Below, one piece after another: positions 1-7,954 of a stretch of 31,516 nucleotides of DNA. Source of the DNA: Ruminococcus sp. Lineage in GTDB: Bacteria; Bacillota_A; Clostridia; Oscillospirales; Ruminococcaceae. A model generated the notes under the pieces. It saw only the letters and a list, made by a program, of their open reading frames with translations. It had not been told where the DNA came from and did no database searches. The stretch spans positions 1 to 31,516 of the forward strand of contig JAFOMV010000174.1 of assembly GCA_017418765.1 (NCBI GenBank), in the 5' to 3' direction. Every line of letters starts with the position of its first letter. Within the stretch, counting starts at the first letter, position 1. The translations under genes were made by a program, and so were the position numbers.

Positions 1-81
1 ATCGGTATTTCGCTTCTTGTAATATACACGATAGTTTACGATAAAAACAAACATCAGGATGTTAAACCTACCGAACTTTGA
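1..81 (+). CDS. C-terminal tail of a membrane protein (partial)
   Basis: Only the last 26 codons and the TGA at 79-81 are inside the window. The open frame 1-81 starts with a hydrophobic stretch rich in Ile, Leu and Val that looks like the end of a membrane helix, followed by a short polar, lysine-containing tail of about 13 residues. A rho-independent terminator begins two bases after the stop, which supports this being a true gene end. Too little is visible to name a family. Confidence 0.55.
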   Translation: MGISLLVIYTIVYDKNKHQDVKPTEL

Positions 82-82
82 T

Positions 83-130
83 AACAGCCGTACAAGGAAT
101 GTTAATGTTTCTTGTACGGTTTTGCTGTTA
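83..130 (+). terminator. Terminator of the gene entering from the left edge
   Basis: A 9-bp perfect stem CCGTACAAG (88-96) pairs with CTTGTACGG (111-119). Flanking AACAG (83-87) and CTGTT (125-129) extend it across a small TTTTG bulge. The stem starts just after the upstream stop codon. Confidence 0.7.
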
Positions 131-184
131 TATAAGAATAAACACATATTTTTCTTGAAATTATAGTACGAATCTTATTTTTAC

Positions 185-213
185 TGGACAGTTTTGCTGT
201 TTTGTGGTATAAT
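185..213 (+). promoter_or_regulatory. Sigma-A promoter for dnaD-dnaC
   Basis: The -35 TGGACA (185-190) and -10 TATAAT (208-213) are separated by 17 bp, with an extended -10 TGG directly before the hexamer. It lies 45 bases upstream of the dnaD start and after the preceding terminator. Confidence 0.8.
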
Positions 214-258
214 ATCATAAGACAACACCACTAAGATTAGCGTTACGGAGGGATGATC

Positions 259-1251
259 TTGGATTTTAAAGTAAACAGCGGAATATGGGGAAGTATGTTC
301 GGAGTTCCCGATGTTGTTGCTGATAATTTTCTTAAACTTGCCACAGGAGGGCAGATAAAGGTATTATTATACATCCTGAGATGTTCAGGCAGAGCTTGCT
401 CTGATGAGGAGATATCCATGAATACAGGTGTAACTCCACAGGAAGCAGCTGATGCCGTACTTTTCTGGCAGCAGGCTAATGTTCTCACTGCTCAGACAGT
501 AACACCTGCACAAACACAGACGATCATGGCGCCTCCTCCAAAGCAGCCGCAAAATATCATGACACCTCCGCCGCAGCCGACGCAGACGGAACCATTAGCA
601 GAAAAAGCTCAGCGTCCGGGCAAAAAAATGAAGTCGCCATCAGAAATTGCAGCTATAATCAAAGACTCGGTTGATATCGCCGAACTTTTCAAAATTACCG
701 AAACTATACTCGGTCCTATCAATCACACTTTTCAGAATCTTATTATATGGATGTATGATTATCTCGGAATGAAGAAAGAAGTAATAATCGTACTCATAAG
801 CTACTGTAAAAGCATTGAAAAGACAAATCCGTCATACATAGAAAGAGTTGCAGCTGACTGGGCTGAAAATGATATTGATGATCTGGAAAAAGCCCAGGGT
901 GAAGTTCAGCGAATATCAGTTTCAAACGATTTCACAGGCAAGATAATGAAGAAGTTCGAGATGACAAGACGGCCAACAGCAAAGCAGGCAGAGTTTATAG
1001 AACAGTGGAGAGCTGCTAATTTTGATGCCGAACTTATACACTATGCATATGAAAAAACCATAGAGCAGATAAATAAGCTAAGCTTTGATTATATCAATAA
1101 GATACTGATATCATGGCATGACAGCGGCTTTAAAACAGTACAGCAGGTGCGTGATGCTGAAAGTGATTTCAGAAACAAAAAGAAAAAAGGTCAGAAAAAC
1201 ACGTCAGACCCCGATGTTGAAAAATATGAGGTCGTAATAAATCAATTCTGA
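259..1251 (+). CDS. DnaD-domain replication initiation protein
   Basis: This is a primosomal protein of the DnaD/DnaB (DnaB_2) family, which acts in loading the replicative helicase at origins and restart sites. An N-terminal winged-helix-like part begins MDFKVNSGIWGS. A Pro/Gln-rich linker follows at about residues 85-120. Two DnaD-like helical repeats lie at roughly 130-215 and 235-315; the second carries the characteristic Y-x3-I-x3-W signature (YINKILISW). The TTG at 259 is chosen as start because GGAGG (247-251) sits 7 bases before it, while the in-frame ATG at 253 is only one base from that site. Product is 330 aa. The helicase-loader gene follows after 12 bases, so the two are expected to work together and be co-transcribed. 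Family call is firm; exact start less so. Confidence 0.9.
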   Translation: MDFKVNSGIWGSMFGVPDVVADNFLKLATGGQIKVLLYILRCSGRACSDEEISMNTGVTPQEAADAVLFWQQANVLTAQTVTPAQTQTIMAPPPKQPQNIMTPPPQPTQTEPLAEKAQRPGKKMKSPSEIAAIIKDSVDIAELFKITETILGPINHTFQNLIIWMYDYLGMKKEVIIVLISYCKSIEKTNPSYIERVAADWAENDIDDLEKAQGEVQRISVSNDFTGKIMKKFEMTRRPTAKQAEFIEQWRAANFDAELIHYAYEKTIEQINKLSFDYINKILISWHDSGFKTVQQVRDAESDFRNKKKKGQKNTSDPDVEKYEVVINQF

Positions 1252-1263
1252 AAGGCAGATTAA

Positions 1264-2241
1264 ATGGAAAACGAGATATTTGACAAGGCTCAGTCTATTA
1301 TGACTAACAGACGTATGCGTGCAATAAGCGAAAACGAAACACGTATACGTGAAATAAATGAAAAGCTGCCGCAGATAAAAGAAATAAATGAGGTCCTGTA
1401 CAACACAGGAAAAGAACTGATAAGAATAATCTCTGAAAAAGGCAAAGAAGATGTCTCTGTTAAGATAGAGCAGCTCAGGCAGTATAACATGGGTGCCCAG
1501 GCAATGTCAAGAAAAATCCTTGCTGATAACGGTTATCCCGAAGATTATCTCGATATACACTACACTTGTCCTGTTTGCAGCGACACAGGATATAACGGTT
1601 CACGCTTCTGCAGCTGTTTCAAACGTCTTTGCGGCAAGCTTTCGGCTGACGAGCTTAATAAAAATGCACAGTTAAAGCTTTCAGGCTTTGATTCATTCAG
1701 TCTTTCCTATTATAAGGGCGACGACTACTTTACTATGAAAAACATATTTGAATACGCACACCAGTACGCCATGACTTTTTCATCCGATTCAGGAAGCATC
1801 TTCATGTTCGGCAAAACAGGTCTTGGAAAAACTCATCTTTCTCTTGCTATAGCTAATGTAGTCCTCGAAAAGGGTTATAGCGTAATTTATGATTCAGCTA
1901 TAAATATACTGAGAAATATCGAAAAGGAACATTTCAGCCGTGAGCATACTTCTGAAATGATAGACCTTGTCATGGAAACTGAACTGCTCATACTTGACGA
2001 TCTCGGCACAGAGTATGAAACTCAATTTTACAATGCCACCATATACAACATCCTAAACACACGCCTAAACAGCGGAAAGCCTACTATAATAAGCACAAAC
2101 CTTGATTTTTCGGGTATCTCCAGAAGATATGACGAAAGAGTGGTTTCAAGGATAGTGTCTGCATACAAATGTCTTGAGTTTCATGGAGAAGATATACGCT
2201 TGCAGATCGCCCGCAGCAAAAAAAACGGGAAGGAGACATGA
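1264..2241 (+). CDS. DnaC/DnaI-like helicase-loader ATPase
   Basis: AAA+ ATPase of the DnaC/DnaI/IstB type that loads the replicative helicase DnaB/DnaC onto DNA. The N-terminal part (about residues 1-100) is charged and helical. A zinc-binding-like cysteine set follows at C102, C105, C116 and C118, as in DnaI-type loaders. Walker A is GKTGLGKT (183-190) and Walker B is LLILDDLG ending around 248. The C-terminal part shows IISTNLDF sensor-1-like and RYDERVVSRI motifs typical of this family. Product is 325 aa, a normal length. AAAGGCAG precedes the ATG. It shares an operon with the DnaD-domain gene and ends inside the left arm of the downstream terminator. An IstB transposon helper is unlikely, since no transposase is present. 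Confidence 0.9.
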   Translation: MENEIFDKAQSIMTNRRMRAISENETRIREINEKLPQIKEINEVLYNTGKELIRIISEKGKEDVSVKIEQLRQYNMGAQAMSRKILADNGYPEDYLDIHYTCPVCSDTGYNGSRFCSCFKRLCGKLSADELNKNAQLKLSGFDSFSLSYYKGDDYFTMKNIFEYAHQYAMTFSSDSGSIFMFGKTGLGKTHLSLAIANVVLEKGYSVIYDSAINILRNIEKEHFSREHTSEMIDLVMETELLILDDLGTEYETQFYNATIYNILNTRLNSGKPTIISTNLDFSGISRRYDERVVSRIVSAYKCLEFHGEDIRLQIARSKKNGKET

Positions 2242-2259
2242 TGTTTCCTTCCCGTTTTT
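2221..2259. terminator. Bidirectional terminator between convergent genes
   Basis: A 14-bp perfect stem: AAAAACGGGAAGGA (2221-2234) against TCCTTCCCGTTTTT (2246-2259), with an 11-base loop. T-runs flank it on both strands, so it can terminate both the helicase-loader operon and the convergent lipoprotein gene. Its left arm lies within the last codons of the loader gene. Confidence 0.9.
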
Positions 2260-2270
2260 ATTATTTATCG

Positions 2271-3542
2271 TCAAGCCTGATCAAGTGAAAGCTTGAATGG
2301 TGAGAATCTTCTGAAAGCAGATGTATTCTTAGAAGGCGTCATGCCCTCAGCTATCTTTTTCATTCTGTCAGTAAAGTCACTGTAGTAACGTTCTGAAAGA
2401 AGTGAATCTATGCTTTCTTCTGTCCACATATCATCATCGGTCATACGCTCCTTGATATCGCCCTTTATGATAACATAAATGGTATTCTCATCATACTGAT
2501 ACTTTTCAGCGGTATATTCTTTAAGATCATTGAATACATAATCATTGTATTTTTTCAGTGTCTTCTGATGATCGTCAGTATCATCTGATGCAGTAGTAGT
2601 TGTTGTTGTATCGTCATCGCTCTCATCAGCGGTAGTTGTAGTCATCTTTGTGAGAGTAACTTCATTTGCATATGGATCAGCTGTGGTAGTAGTTACAGAA
2701 GTATCAGAAGTTGTTGTGGTTGTTGTAGTGGTAGTTGTTGCATCCTCACCGTTTGCCTCAGCTTCTTTAGCAGCAGCCTCAGCAGCTTTTTTCTCTGTAT
2801 ATTCGTCAAACTTCGCCTTACATTCGTCAAACTTTGCCATTTTCTTCTCGTTGGTCTTGGCTGAGTTTATTTCCTTGATATAGCCGTCAACAAGCTTAGT
2901 GAGTTCGTGTTTTTCGTCTGCGCCTACAGGTTCGCCTGCATCATCTGTAAGACTTACAGAGAAATACTTGATCCTTGCAGTTCTGTCGATAAAGTATTCC
3001 TTAAGTTCTTCTTCGGTGCAGCCATCCTCGGTATCCAGACCGTAATAGTGCTTGAAAACCGCATTCTGCTTATAGGAATTTGTAAGTACGGCTCTGAGGG
3101 AATCCTCACCTACGCCGTTATCAGCAAATAGAGAATTTGTAAGCTGCTGTGAGACACCTTCCTTGATATCGAGAAGGTCTTCAGCTGAAAGCTCGCCGCC
3201 TATCTTCTCAAATTCCTTTTCAGTAGCAACAAAGTCCTTGCAGAAATCAACGGCCTTATCCTGTATCCAGTCAGAAGCATCCATCGATTCTATGTTAGCT
3301 TTTTTAACATCATCGACGGTAGGATACTCACCGTTCTTGGCGTAAAGTGTGTAAGCTGCATTATTATATGCATATATCTCGTTATATATAAATACACCAG
3401 CAGGCACTTCATAGCCGTCGATAGTCATAGCAGTCTTTGTACCGTTTCCGAATGTGATAGCCTTTGGTGAACTGCAGCTTGCAGATGCAGCGGCAAGTGC
3501 TATAGCAGCAGCAGCGGCAGTAAACCTGTAAAATTTATTCAT
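2271..3542 (-). CDS. Threonine-rich lipoprotein, possibly SurA/PrsA-N-like
   Basis: Exported lipoprotein of 423 aa. The N-terminus MNKFYRF is followed by an Ala-rich hydrophobic segment ending SASC, with Cys23 as the likely lipidated residue. Residues from about 30 to 240 have the helical, charged character of a SurA/PrsA N-terminal chaperone domain, including an opening segment like that of foldase precursors. No parvulin-type isomerase core is evident. A low-complexity region then carries a run of ten Thr and further Thr4-Thr6 blocks mixed with Asp, before a short charged C-terminal domain. The start at 3542 is chosen over upstream codons because GGAGG lies 8 bases before it. A promoter is visible upstream. 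Role in folding of exported proteins is inference; the lipoprotein call is firmer. Confidence 0.75.
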   Translation of the reverse strand: MNKFYRFTAAAAAIALAAASASCSSPKAITFGNGTKTAMTIDGYEVPAGVFIYNEIYAYNNAAYTLYAKNGEYPTVDDVKKANIESMDASDWIQDKAVDFCKDFVATEKEFEKIGGELSAEDLLDIKEGVSQQLTNSLFADNGVGEDSLRAVLTNSYKQNAVFKHYYGLDTEDGCTEEELKEYFIDRTARIKYFSVSLTDDAGEPVGADEKHELTKLVDGYIKEINSAKTNEKKMAKFDECKAKFDEYTEKKAAEAAAKEAEANGEDATTTTTTTTTTSDTSVTTTTADPYANEVTLTKMTTTTADESDDDTTTTTTASDDTDDHQKTLKKYNDYVFNDLKEYTAEKYQYDENTIYVIIKGDIKERMTDDDMWTEESIDSLLSERYYSDFTDRMKKIAEGMTPSKNTSAFRRFSPFKLSLDQA

Positions 3543-3614
3543 TTGTTTATTCCTCCGATTTTTCTGCCACACGCAAATAATACGGTGCAGTTATTTGTTT
3601 TCAGATACTGTTAT

Positions 3615-3643
3615 ATTATACTATATTTTTTTTAGTTTGTCTA
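3615..3643 (-). promoter_or_regulatory. Promoter of the lipoprotein gene
   Basis: On the minus strand, TAGACA (3643-3638) is followed after 17 bp by TATAAT (3620-3615). It lies about 75 bases upstream of the lipoprotein start, in the region shared with the divergent thyX operon. Confidence 0.65.
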
Positions 3644-3712
3644 TACTAAATCGAAAATTTTTATCATTCTGTCACTTTTTAAATATTTTTCGCCCTAAAT
3701 GCTTATTTTTCC

Positions 3713-3741
3713 TTGACTTTATCTCTTAGAAATGATAAAAT
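3713..3741 (+). promoter_or_regulatory. Promoter of the thyX operon
   Basis: TTGACT (3713-3718), 17 bp spacer, TAAAAT (3736-3741). It is followed by AGAGGTG (3761-3767) as ribosome binding site for thyX at 3775. Confidence 0.8.
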
Positions 3742-3774
3742 AATTGTATATGTTTATTTCAGAGGTGTATTTTT

Positions 3775-4548
3775 ATGAAAGTCGAACTTATATCACATAC
3801 TCCCGAACCCGAAAAACTTGCTGCAACTGCTGCAAAGCTTTGCTATTCAAGCAGTGATATCGGAACTCTCAGAGACGGGCTGACTGAGGATAAAGTCGAT
3901 AGTTTCATTGACATGATAGTGTCTATCGGCCATGAAAGTGTGCTTGAACACGTCAGCTTCACCTTTGGGATAGAGGGTATATCACGTGCGTGTTCTCATC
4001 AGCTCGTCCGCCACAGGATAGCTTCCTATTCTCAGAAAAGCCAGAGGTATGTAAACGAAAACGGCTTTGAATTCATTACTCCGCCTGAGATCGCTGCTCT
4101 CCCCGAGGCAAAAGCTGAATACGAGAGAACTATGGATGAGATCTCCAGAAGCTATGAAAAAATAGCCGATATACTCACTGCTAAACATATAACAGAACTC
4201 ACAGCCCAGGGAATGAATGAAAAAGAAGCTGCTTCAAAAGCAAGAAAGCTTGCCAACGAAGATGCAAGATTCATACTGCCTAATGCGTGTGAGACAAAGA
4301 TCGTTGTTACGATGAATGTACGTTCACTTTTCAATTTTTTCCGTCACCGCTGCTGCAGACGTGCTCAATGGGAAATACGTGAAGTCGCAAATGAAATGCT
4401 CAGACTTTGTATCAAAGCTGCCCCGCATATATTTGCTCATGCAGGTCCTTCATGTGTGGCAGAGGGAAAATGTCCCGAAGGCAAGATGAGCTGCGGAAAA
4501 ATGCTTGAAGTAAAGGAACAGTTCAGGTCATTAAAAAACAGTATTTGA
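3775..4548 (+). CDS. thyX: Flavin-dependent thymidylate synthase
   Basis: ThyX converts dUMP to dTMP using methylene-tetrahydrofolate as carbon donor and FAD/NADPH for reduction, yielding tetrahydrofolate rather than dihydrofolate. The diagnostic RHR-x7-S motif is intact: R79, H80, R81 and S89. The neighbouring RHRCCRRAQWEIR segment in the C-terminal half also fits the family. Length (257 aa) is typical. The C-terminus has several cysteines (CVAEGKCPEGKMSC), as in many clostridial ThyX proteins. It is first in an operon that also contains 5-formyl-THF cyclo-ligase, another one-carbon folate enzyme. No thyA is seen in the window. Confidence 0.97.
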   Translation: MKVELISHTPEPEKLAATAAKLCYSSSDIGTLRDGLTEDKVDSFIDMIVSIGHESVLEHVSFTFGIEGISRACSHQLVRHRIASYSQKSQRYVNENGFEFITPPEIAALPEAKAEYERTMDEISRSYEKIADILTAKHITELTAQGMNEKEAASKARKLANEDARFILPNACETKIVVTMNVRSLFNFFRHRCCRRAQWEIREVANEMLRLCIKAAPHIFAHAGPSCVAEGKCPEGKMSCGKMLEVKEQFRSLKNSI

Positions 4549-4560
4549 CACGGTGGATGT

Positions 4561-5445
4561 ATGCTTGAATTCCGTGAGATCAACATTAATGACAGAGACA
4601 GAGTAAATAAAGCATTGGCTTTATCCCATAATCGCGGCTGTGAATACAGCTTCGCCAATAATCTTGCATGGAGAAGACTTGCCGACTCAAAGATCGCTTT
4701 TTATAAGGACTTCTACATATGCGGTGCTTTCAGCGGCGGTGTCCCACGTTTCGTACTGCCGGCAGGTCAGGGTGACTATCGTGATGTTTTGAGTGAACTA
4801 AAACAGTATTCCCGATCGTTGGGATACCCGCTCACATTGTACGGCGTTACCGACACAGGGTTAGCTATGCTTCATGAACTTTACGGTGATTCATTTACAG
4901 CAGTGCCTGACCGTGATGATTCTGACTATATATATAACTCGGAAGATCTTATATATCTCAGAGGTAAAAAATATCACGGAAAACGAAACCATCTCGCAAG
5001 ATATGCTGAACTTGGTGCAGATTTTTCCATGATGACGGAAAAAGATTTTGATGACTGTATTACATTTGGTGCTGTTACATATAATAAAAATAATTCTGAT
5101 AACGATCGATCCATGATAACAGAACAGTTTGCTATCGATACCTATTTCAAATACTTCGGTGAACTGGGTCTGAAAGGGGCAGTTATCCGTATAAACGGCA
5201 GTCTTGCTGCTTTTACTATAGGTGAAGGTATCTGCTCTGACACATTCTGCGTACACATCGAAAAAGCGGACACACAATACAATGGTATATACGCCGGCAT
5301 CAACAACCTGTTTGCGGCTGCTGCTGCGGCGGACTATAAATATATCAACCGTGAGGAGGATCTCGGACTGGAAGGTCTCAGGCGATCAAAGCTTTCCTAC
5401 CACCCTGCATTTCTCCTTGAAAAATATGAAGTTACATTTAAATGA
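4561..5445 (+). CDS. DUF2156 (phosphatidylglycerol lysyltransferase C-terminal-like) protein
   Basis: Soluble 294-aa protein resembling the DUF2156/COG4866 family, whose tandem GNAT fold is shared with the catalytic domain of MprF lysyl-phosphatidylglycerol synthases and with FemX-like aminoacyltransferases. Visible family features are the opening pattern with SFANNLAWR, the GKKYHGKRNHLARY segment in the middle, and the closing NREEDLGLEGLRRSK motif. There are no membrane helices, so it lacks the flippase half of MprF and acts in the cytoplasm. Its substrate is not known. It starts 12 bases after thyX, with GGTGG before the ATG, and its stop overlaps an ATG of the next reading frame, so it is part of the operon. 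Confidence 0.85.
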   Translation: MLEFREININDRDRVNKALALSHNRGCEYSFANNLAWRRLADSKIAFYKDFYICGAFSGGVPRFVLPAGQGDYRDVLSELKQYSRSLGYPLTLYGVTDTGLAMLHELYGDSFTAVPDRDDSDYIYNSEDLIYLRGKKYHGKRNHLARYAELGADFSMMTEKDFDDCITFGAVTYNKNNSDNDRSMITEQFAIDTYFKYFGELGLKGAVIRINGSLAAFTIGEGICSDTFCVHIEKADTQYNGIYAGINNLFAAAAAADYKYINREEDLGLEGLRRSKLSYHPAFLLEKYEVTFK

Positions 5446-5459
5446 AAGGATACATTATC

Positions 5460-6002
5460 ATGATCTATGTATTTTTAGCAAACGGATTTGAAGAAACAGA
5501 AGCTGTCGCTCCTATAGACCTTCTCAGAAGAAGCGGCAGACAGGTAATTACTGTAGGTGTAGGCGACAGTATAATAACAGGTTCTCACAGCGTTCCGATA
5601 GCAACAGATACTATTGCACAGGAAGCACCTCTCTCTGATGAACTTGAAATGATCGTTCTTCCGGGAGGTATGCCGGGAACACTTAACCTTGAACAAAGCA
5701 GATACGTTCAGGAAGCTATCGATTTCTGCATGGAAAACAATAAATACATAGGTGCTATCTGTGCTGCACCTTCTATACTCGGTCATAAGGGACTTCTTAA
5801 AGGCAAAAAGGCTGTCTGCTACGAAGGATTTGAAACACAGCTTGAAGGTGCAGAAGTACTTGACGCTCCTGTAGCTGTTGACGGAAACATAATCACAGCA
5901 AGAGGCGCAGGCGCTGCAATAGAGTTTGCTCTGAAGCTTGTTGAGTGTGCAGTTTCAAAGGAAGAAAGTGACCGTCAGAGAAAGGCGATCCTCTGTGACT
6001 GA
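5460..6002 (+). CDS. DJ-1/PfpI family protein (YajL-like)
   Basis: 180-aa protein of the DJ-1/ThiJ/YajL branch, with a flavodoxin-like fold. The nucleophile-elbow motif GAICAAP places the reactive cysteine at C101. The N-terminal NGFEETEA carries the conserved acidic residue that lowers the cysteine's pKa. Members are reported to act in carbonyl-stress protection, chaperone-like protection or oxidative-stress sensing; no specific substrate can be read here. The ATG at 5460 is preferred because GAAAGGA (5444-5450) lies about 9 bases upstream. An ATG at 5442 overlaps the previous stop (ATGA) and would add six residues not seen in the family. Confidence 0.9.
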   Translation: MIYVFLANGFEETEAVAPIDLLRRSGRQVITVGVGDSIITGSHSVPIATDTIAQEAPLSDELEMIVLPGGMPGTLNLEQSRYVQEAIDFCMENNKYIGAICAAPSILGHKGLLKGKKAVCYEGFETQLEGAEVLDAPVAVDGNIITARGAGAAIEFALKLVECAVSKEESDRQRKAILCD

Positions 6003-6003
6003 T

Positions 6004-6564
6004 ATGGACAGTAAGAAAGAATTAAGGAAGAAATACTCAGAGATAAGAGCTAATATAACCGATAAGACCGCTAAGGACGCTGAAATCACCGAAAGGCTCC
6101 TTGAGCTTGACAAGGTTAAGGAGGCAGATTGTCTGATGGTCTATGCATCGTTCGGTTCTGAGGTCGAAACATACGGTATTATAGATGCATTGCTTGGAAG
6201 CGATACAAAAATAGCTTTCCCGCGCTGCGAAGATGACGGTACTATGACTTTCCATATTATAGAATCATTTGCCGATCTGCATGAAGGAATGTACCGTATC
6301 AGTGAACCAGATATATCTCTCCCTTGTGCCGAAGTTACAGACAGGACAGTTTGTCTTATCCCCGGACTTGCCTTTACAGAAAAAGGCGGACGTCTCGGAT
6401 ACGGCGGAGGCTATTACGACAGGTTCCTTTCGGATAATCCGCATATATATACTATCGCTCTATCCTATGAGGAGCTTATCGCAGAGGAACTTCCGCTTAT
6501 GAAGCACGATCTTCTTGTAAATTCAATCGTAACCGAAGAAAGGACGGTGCTCTGTAATGAGTGA
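6004..6564 (+). CDS. 5-formyltetrahydrofolate cyclo-ligase
   Basis: MTHFS/YgfA family enzyme that converts 5-formyl-THF plus ATP to 5,10-methenyl-THF, rescuing stored folate. The hallmark PGLAFTEKGGRLGYGGGYYD block, covering the nucleotide- and folate-binding loops, is present near the C-terminus. The N-terminal basic helix (KKELRKKYSEIR) is also typical. The ATG at 6004 follows the previous stop by one base, suggesting translational coupling. A GTG at 5995 has better spacing to AAAGG (5981-5985) and would add three residues, so the start is uncertain. It is 186 aa from the ATG. Its operon partner ThyX also uses folate. Confidence 0.93.
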   Translation: MDSKKELRKKYSEIRANITDKTAKDAEITERLLELDKVKEADCLMVYASFGSEVETYGIIDALLGSDTKIAFPRCEDDGTMTFHIIESFADLHEGMYRISEPDISLPCAEVTDRTVCLIPGLAFTEKGGRLGYGGGYYDRFLSDNPHIYTIALSYEELIAEELPLMKHDLLVNSIVTEERTVLCNE

Positions 6565-7954
6565 CAACAAAAACGACGAGGTTCTTGACGATATCCTCAA
6601 CGATAATACCGATGACGGAAATCAGCCTCTTGAGGAAGCTGCAAAACTGCTTGCTGAAGCTGCTGAAAGGGATCATCATGTGAACGATGAGGATGACACA
6701 GACCCCGATGCTCCGAAAGAATTCGACCTCTACGCTGAGGATGAATACCCGGATGAGCAATTTTTAAGACGCAGTTCATACAATGTGCCAAGAAGGAGAA
6801 AAAGAAAAAAGAAAAAGCAGAGGAGCCGTTTACCGGGCATACTCATACTTGTTACACTGATACTTTCAGTATCTATTTGTTTATCTCTCGTCATTATCGC
6901 TTTCGGTAAGGATGTTATGGGCATAGGCAAGGATGATTCCACACATCTTATGGTAATCCCAGAGGGCTCATCTACCGATGAGATCGCATCTATGCTCCAG
7001 GATGAAGGTATCATCCGTTCACCTGAATGCTTCAAGCTGTTCTCACGTCTGAGAAAGTCCGATGAGCAGTACATCGCAGGTGAACACTTCGTACGCCCGA
7101 ATATGGCTTATGAAGCTATCATCGACGAACTTACATCTATCCATCTCGAAGAACAGGAAACTGTAGAGATCACCTTCCCTGAGGGTATCAATATCTACGA
7201 GGCTGCTGACATCCTTCAACAGAATAATGTTTGTTCTGCAAGTGAGTTTATCTTCTACTTCAACTCAGGCGGATTCGGATTTAAGTTTGAGGACAAGCTC
7301 CCAAGCGATTCAAAACTCAAACTCAACCGTATGGAAGGTTATGTATTCCCTGATACCTACTTCTTCAACACAAATATGGAGCCTGAACAGGTATGCCAGA
7401 AGATATACCTTAACTTCGATAACAAAATGACTGATGAAAGATACAAGAGAATGGAAGAACTTGGTCTTTCACTTGATCAGCTCATTACTCTTTCTTCCAT
7501 CGTTCAGAAGGAGGCTGCAACCACCGGTACTATGAAGATGGTAGCTTCTGTATTCTGGAATCGTCTGGATAATCCTGAGGTGTTCCCGCTTCTTCAGTCT
7601 GACCCTACAACAAACTATGCTAATGATGTGGTAAGACCTCACATGGACGTTTACGATGCTTCGATAATAGAGGCTTATGATACCTATCAAAGCGCAGGTC
7701 TCCCTCCCGGAGCGATCTGCAATCCGGGTATTGAGGCTATCGATGCTGTTCTCGAAAAGTTCCCGAGCAATTACTTCTACTTTATCGCCAATATCTTCAC
7801 AGGCCATACAGAATTCTCTGAAACTCTTGAAGAACACGAGCAGCATCAGGTCGAGATAGCAAGCGAAGAAGACGAGTATATCGCTTCTTCAAAGGCTGCT
7901 GAAGCTGAAGCAGAAGCTGCTGCTGAGGAGGCTAAGAATGCTGACTTATCTTGA
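6557..7954 (+). CDS. mltG: Endolytic murein transglycosylase MltG
   Basis: YceG-like lytic transglycosylase that cleaves nascent glycan strands at the membrane surface and helps set glycan length. Layout: a long acidic cytoplasmic N-terminus (residues 1-75), a very basic stretch RRRKRKKKKQR, one membrane helix (about 93-116), a LysM-like portion, and the YceG catalytic domain. The family catalytic glutamate is E319 in SSIVQKEA, and LLQSDPTTNYA matches the conserved substrate-cleft motif. A 30-residue Ala/Glu coiled tail ends the protein. It overlaps the upstream gene by 8 bases and the downstream U32 gene by 17. The mltG-U32 order matches Bacillus yrrL to yrrO, where other genes lie between. 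Confidence 0.93.
   Translation: MSDNKNDEVLDDILNDNTDDGNQPLEEAAKLLAEAAERDHHVNDEDDTDPDAPKEFDLYAEDEYPDEQFLRRSSYNVPRRRKRKKKKQRSRLPGILILVTLILSVSICLSLVIIAFGKDVMGIGKDDSTHLMVIPEGSSTDEIASMLQDEGIIRSPECFKLFSRLRKSDEQYIAGEHFVRPNMAYEAIIDELTSIHLEEQETVEITFPEGINIYEAADILQQNNVCSASEFIFYFNSGGFGFKFEDKLPSDSKLKLNRMEGYVFPDTYFFNTNMEPEQVCQKIYLNFDNKMTDERYKRMEELGLSLDQLITLSSIVQKEAATTGTMKMVASVFWNRLDNPEVFPLLQSDPTTNYANDVVRPHMDVYDASIIEAYDTYQSAGLPPGAICNPGIEAIDAVLEKFPSNYFYFIANIFTGHTEFSETLEEHEQHQVEIASEEDEYIASSKAAEAEAEAAAEEAKNADLS

Noticed and set aside
1264..2241. IstB-type transposon helper ATPase as an alternative name for the loader gene
   Set aside because: No transposase or terminal repeats are nearby, and the gene sits next to a DnaD-domain gene with a DnaI-like cysteine set.
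2650..2883. Plus-strand frame with long valine runs opposite the lipoprotein gene
   Set aside because: It is the antisense of the threonine codon runs in the lipoprotein gene and has no ribosome binding site; the valine runs are a mirror of the real repeat.
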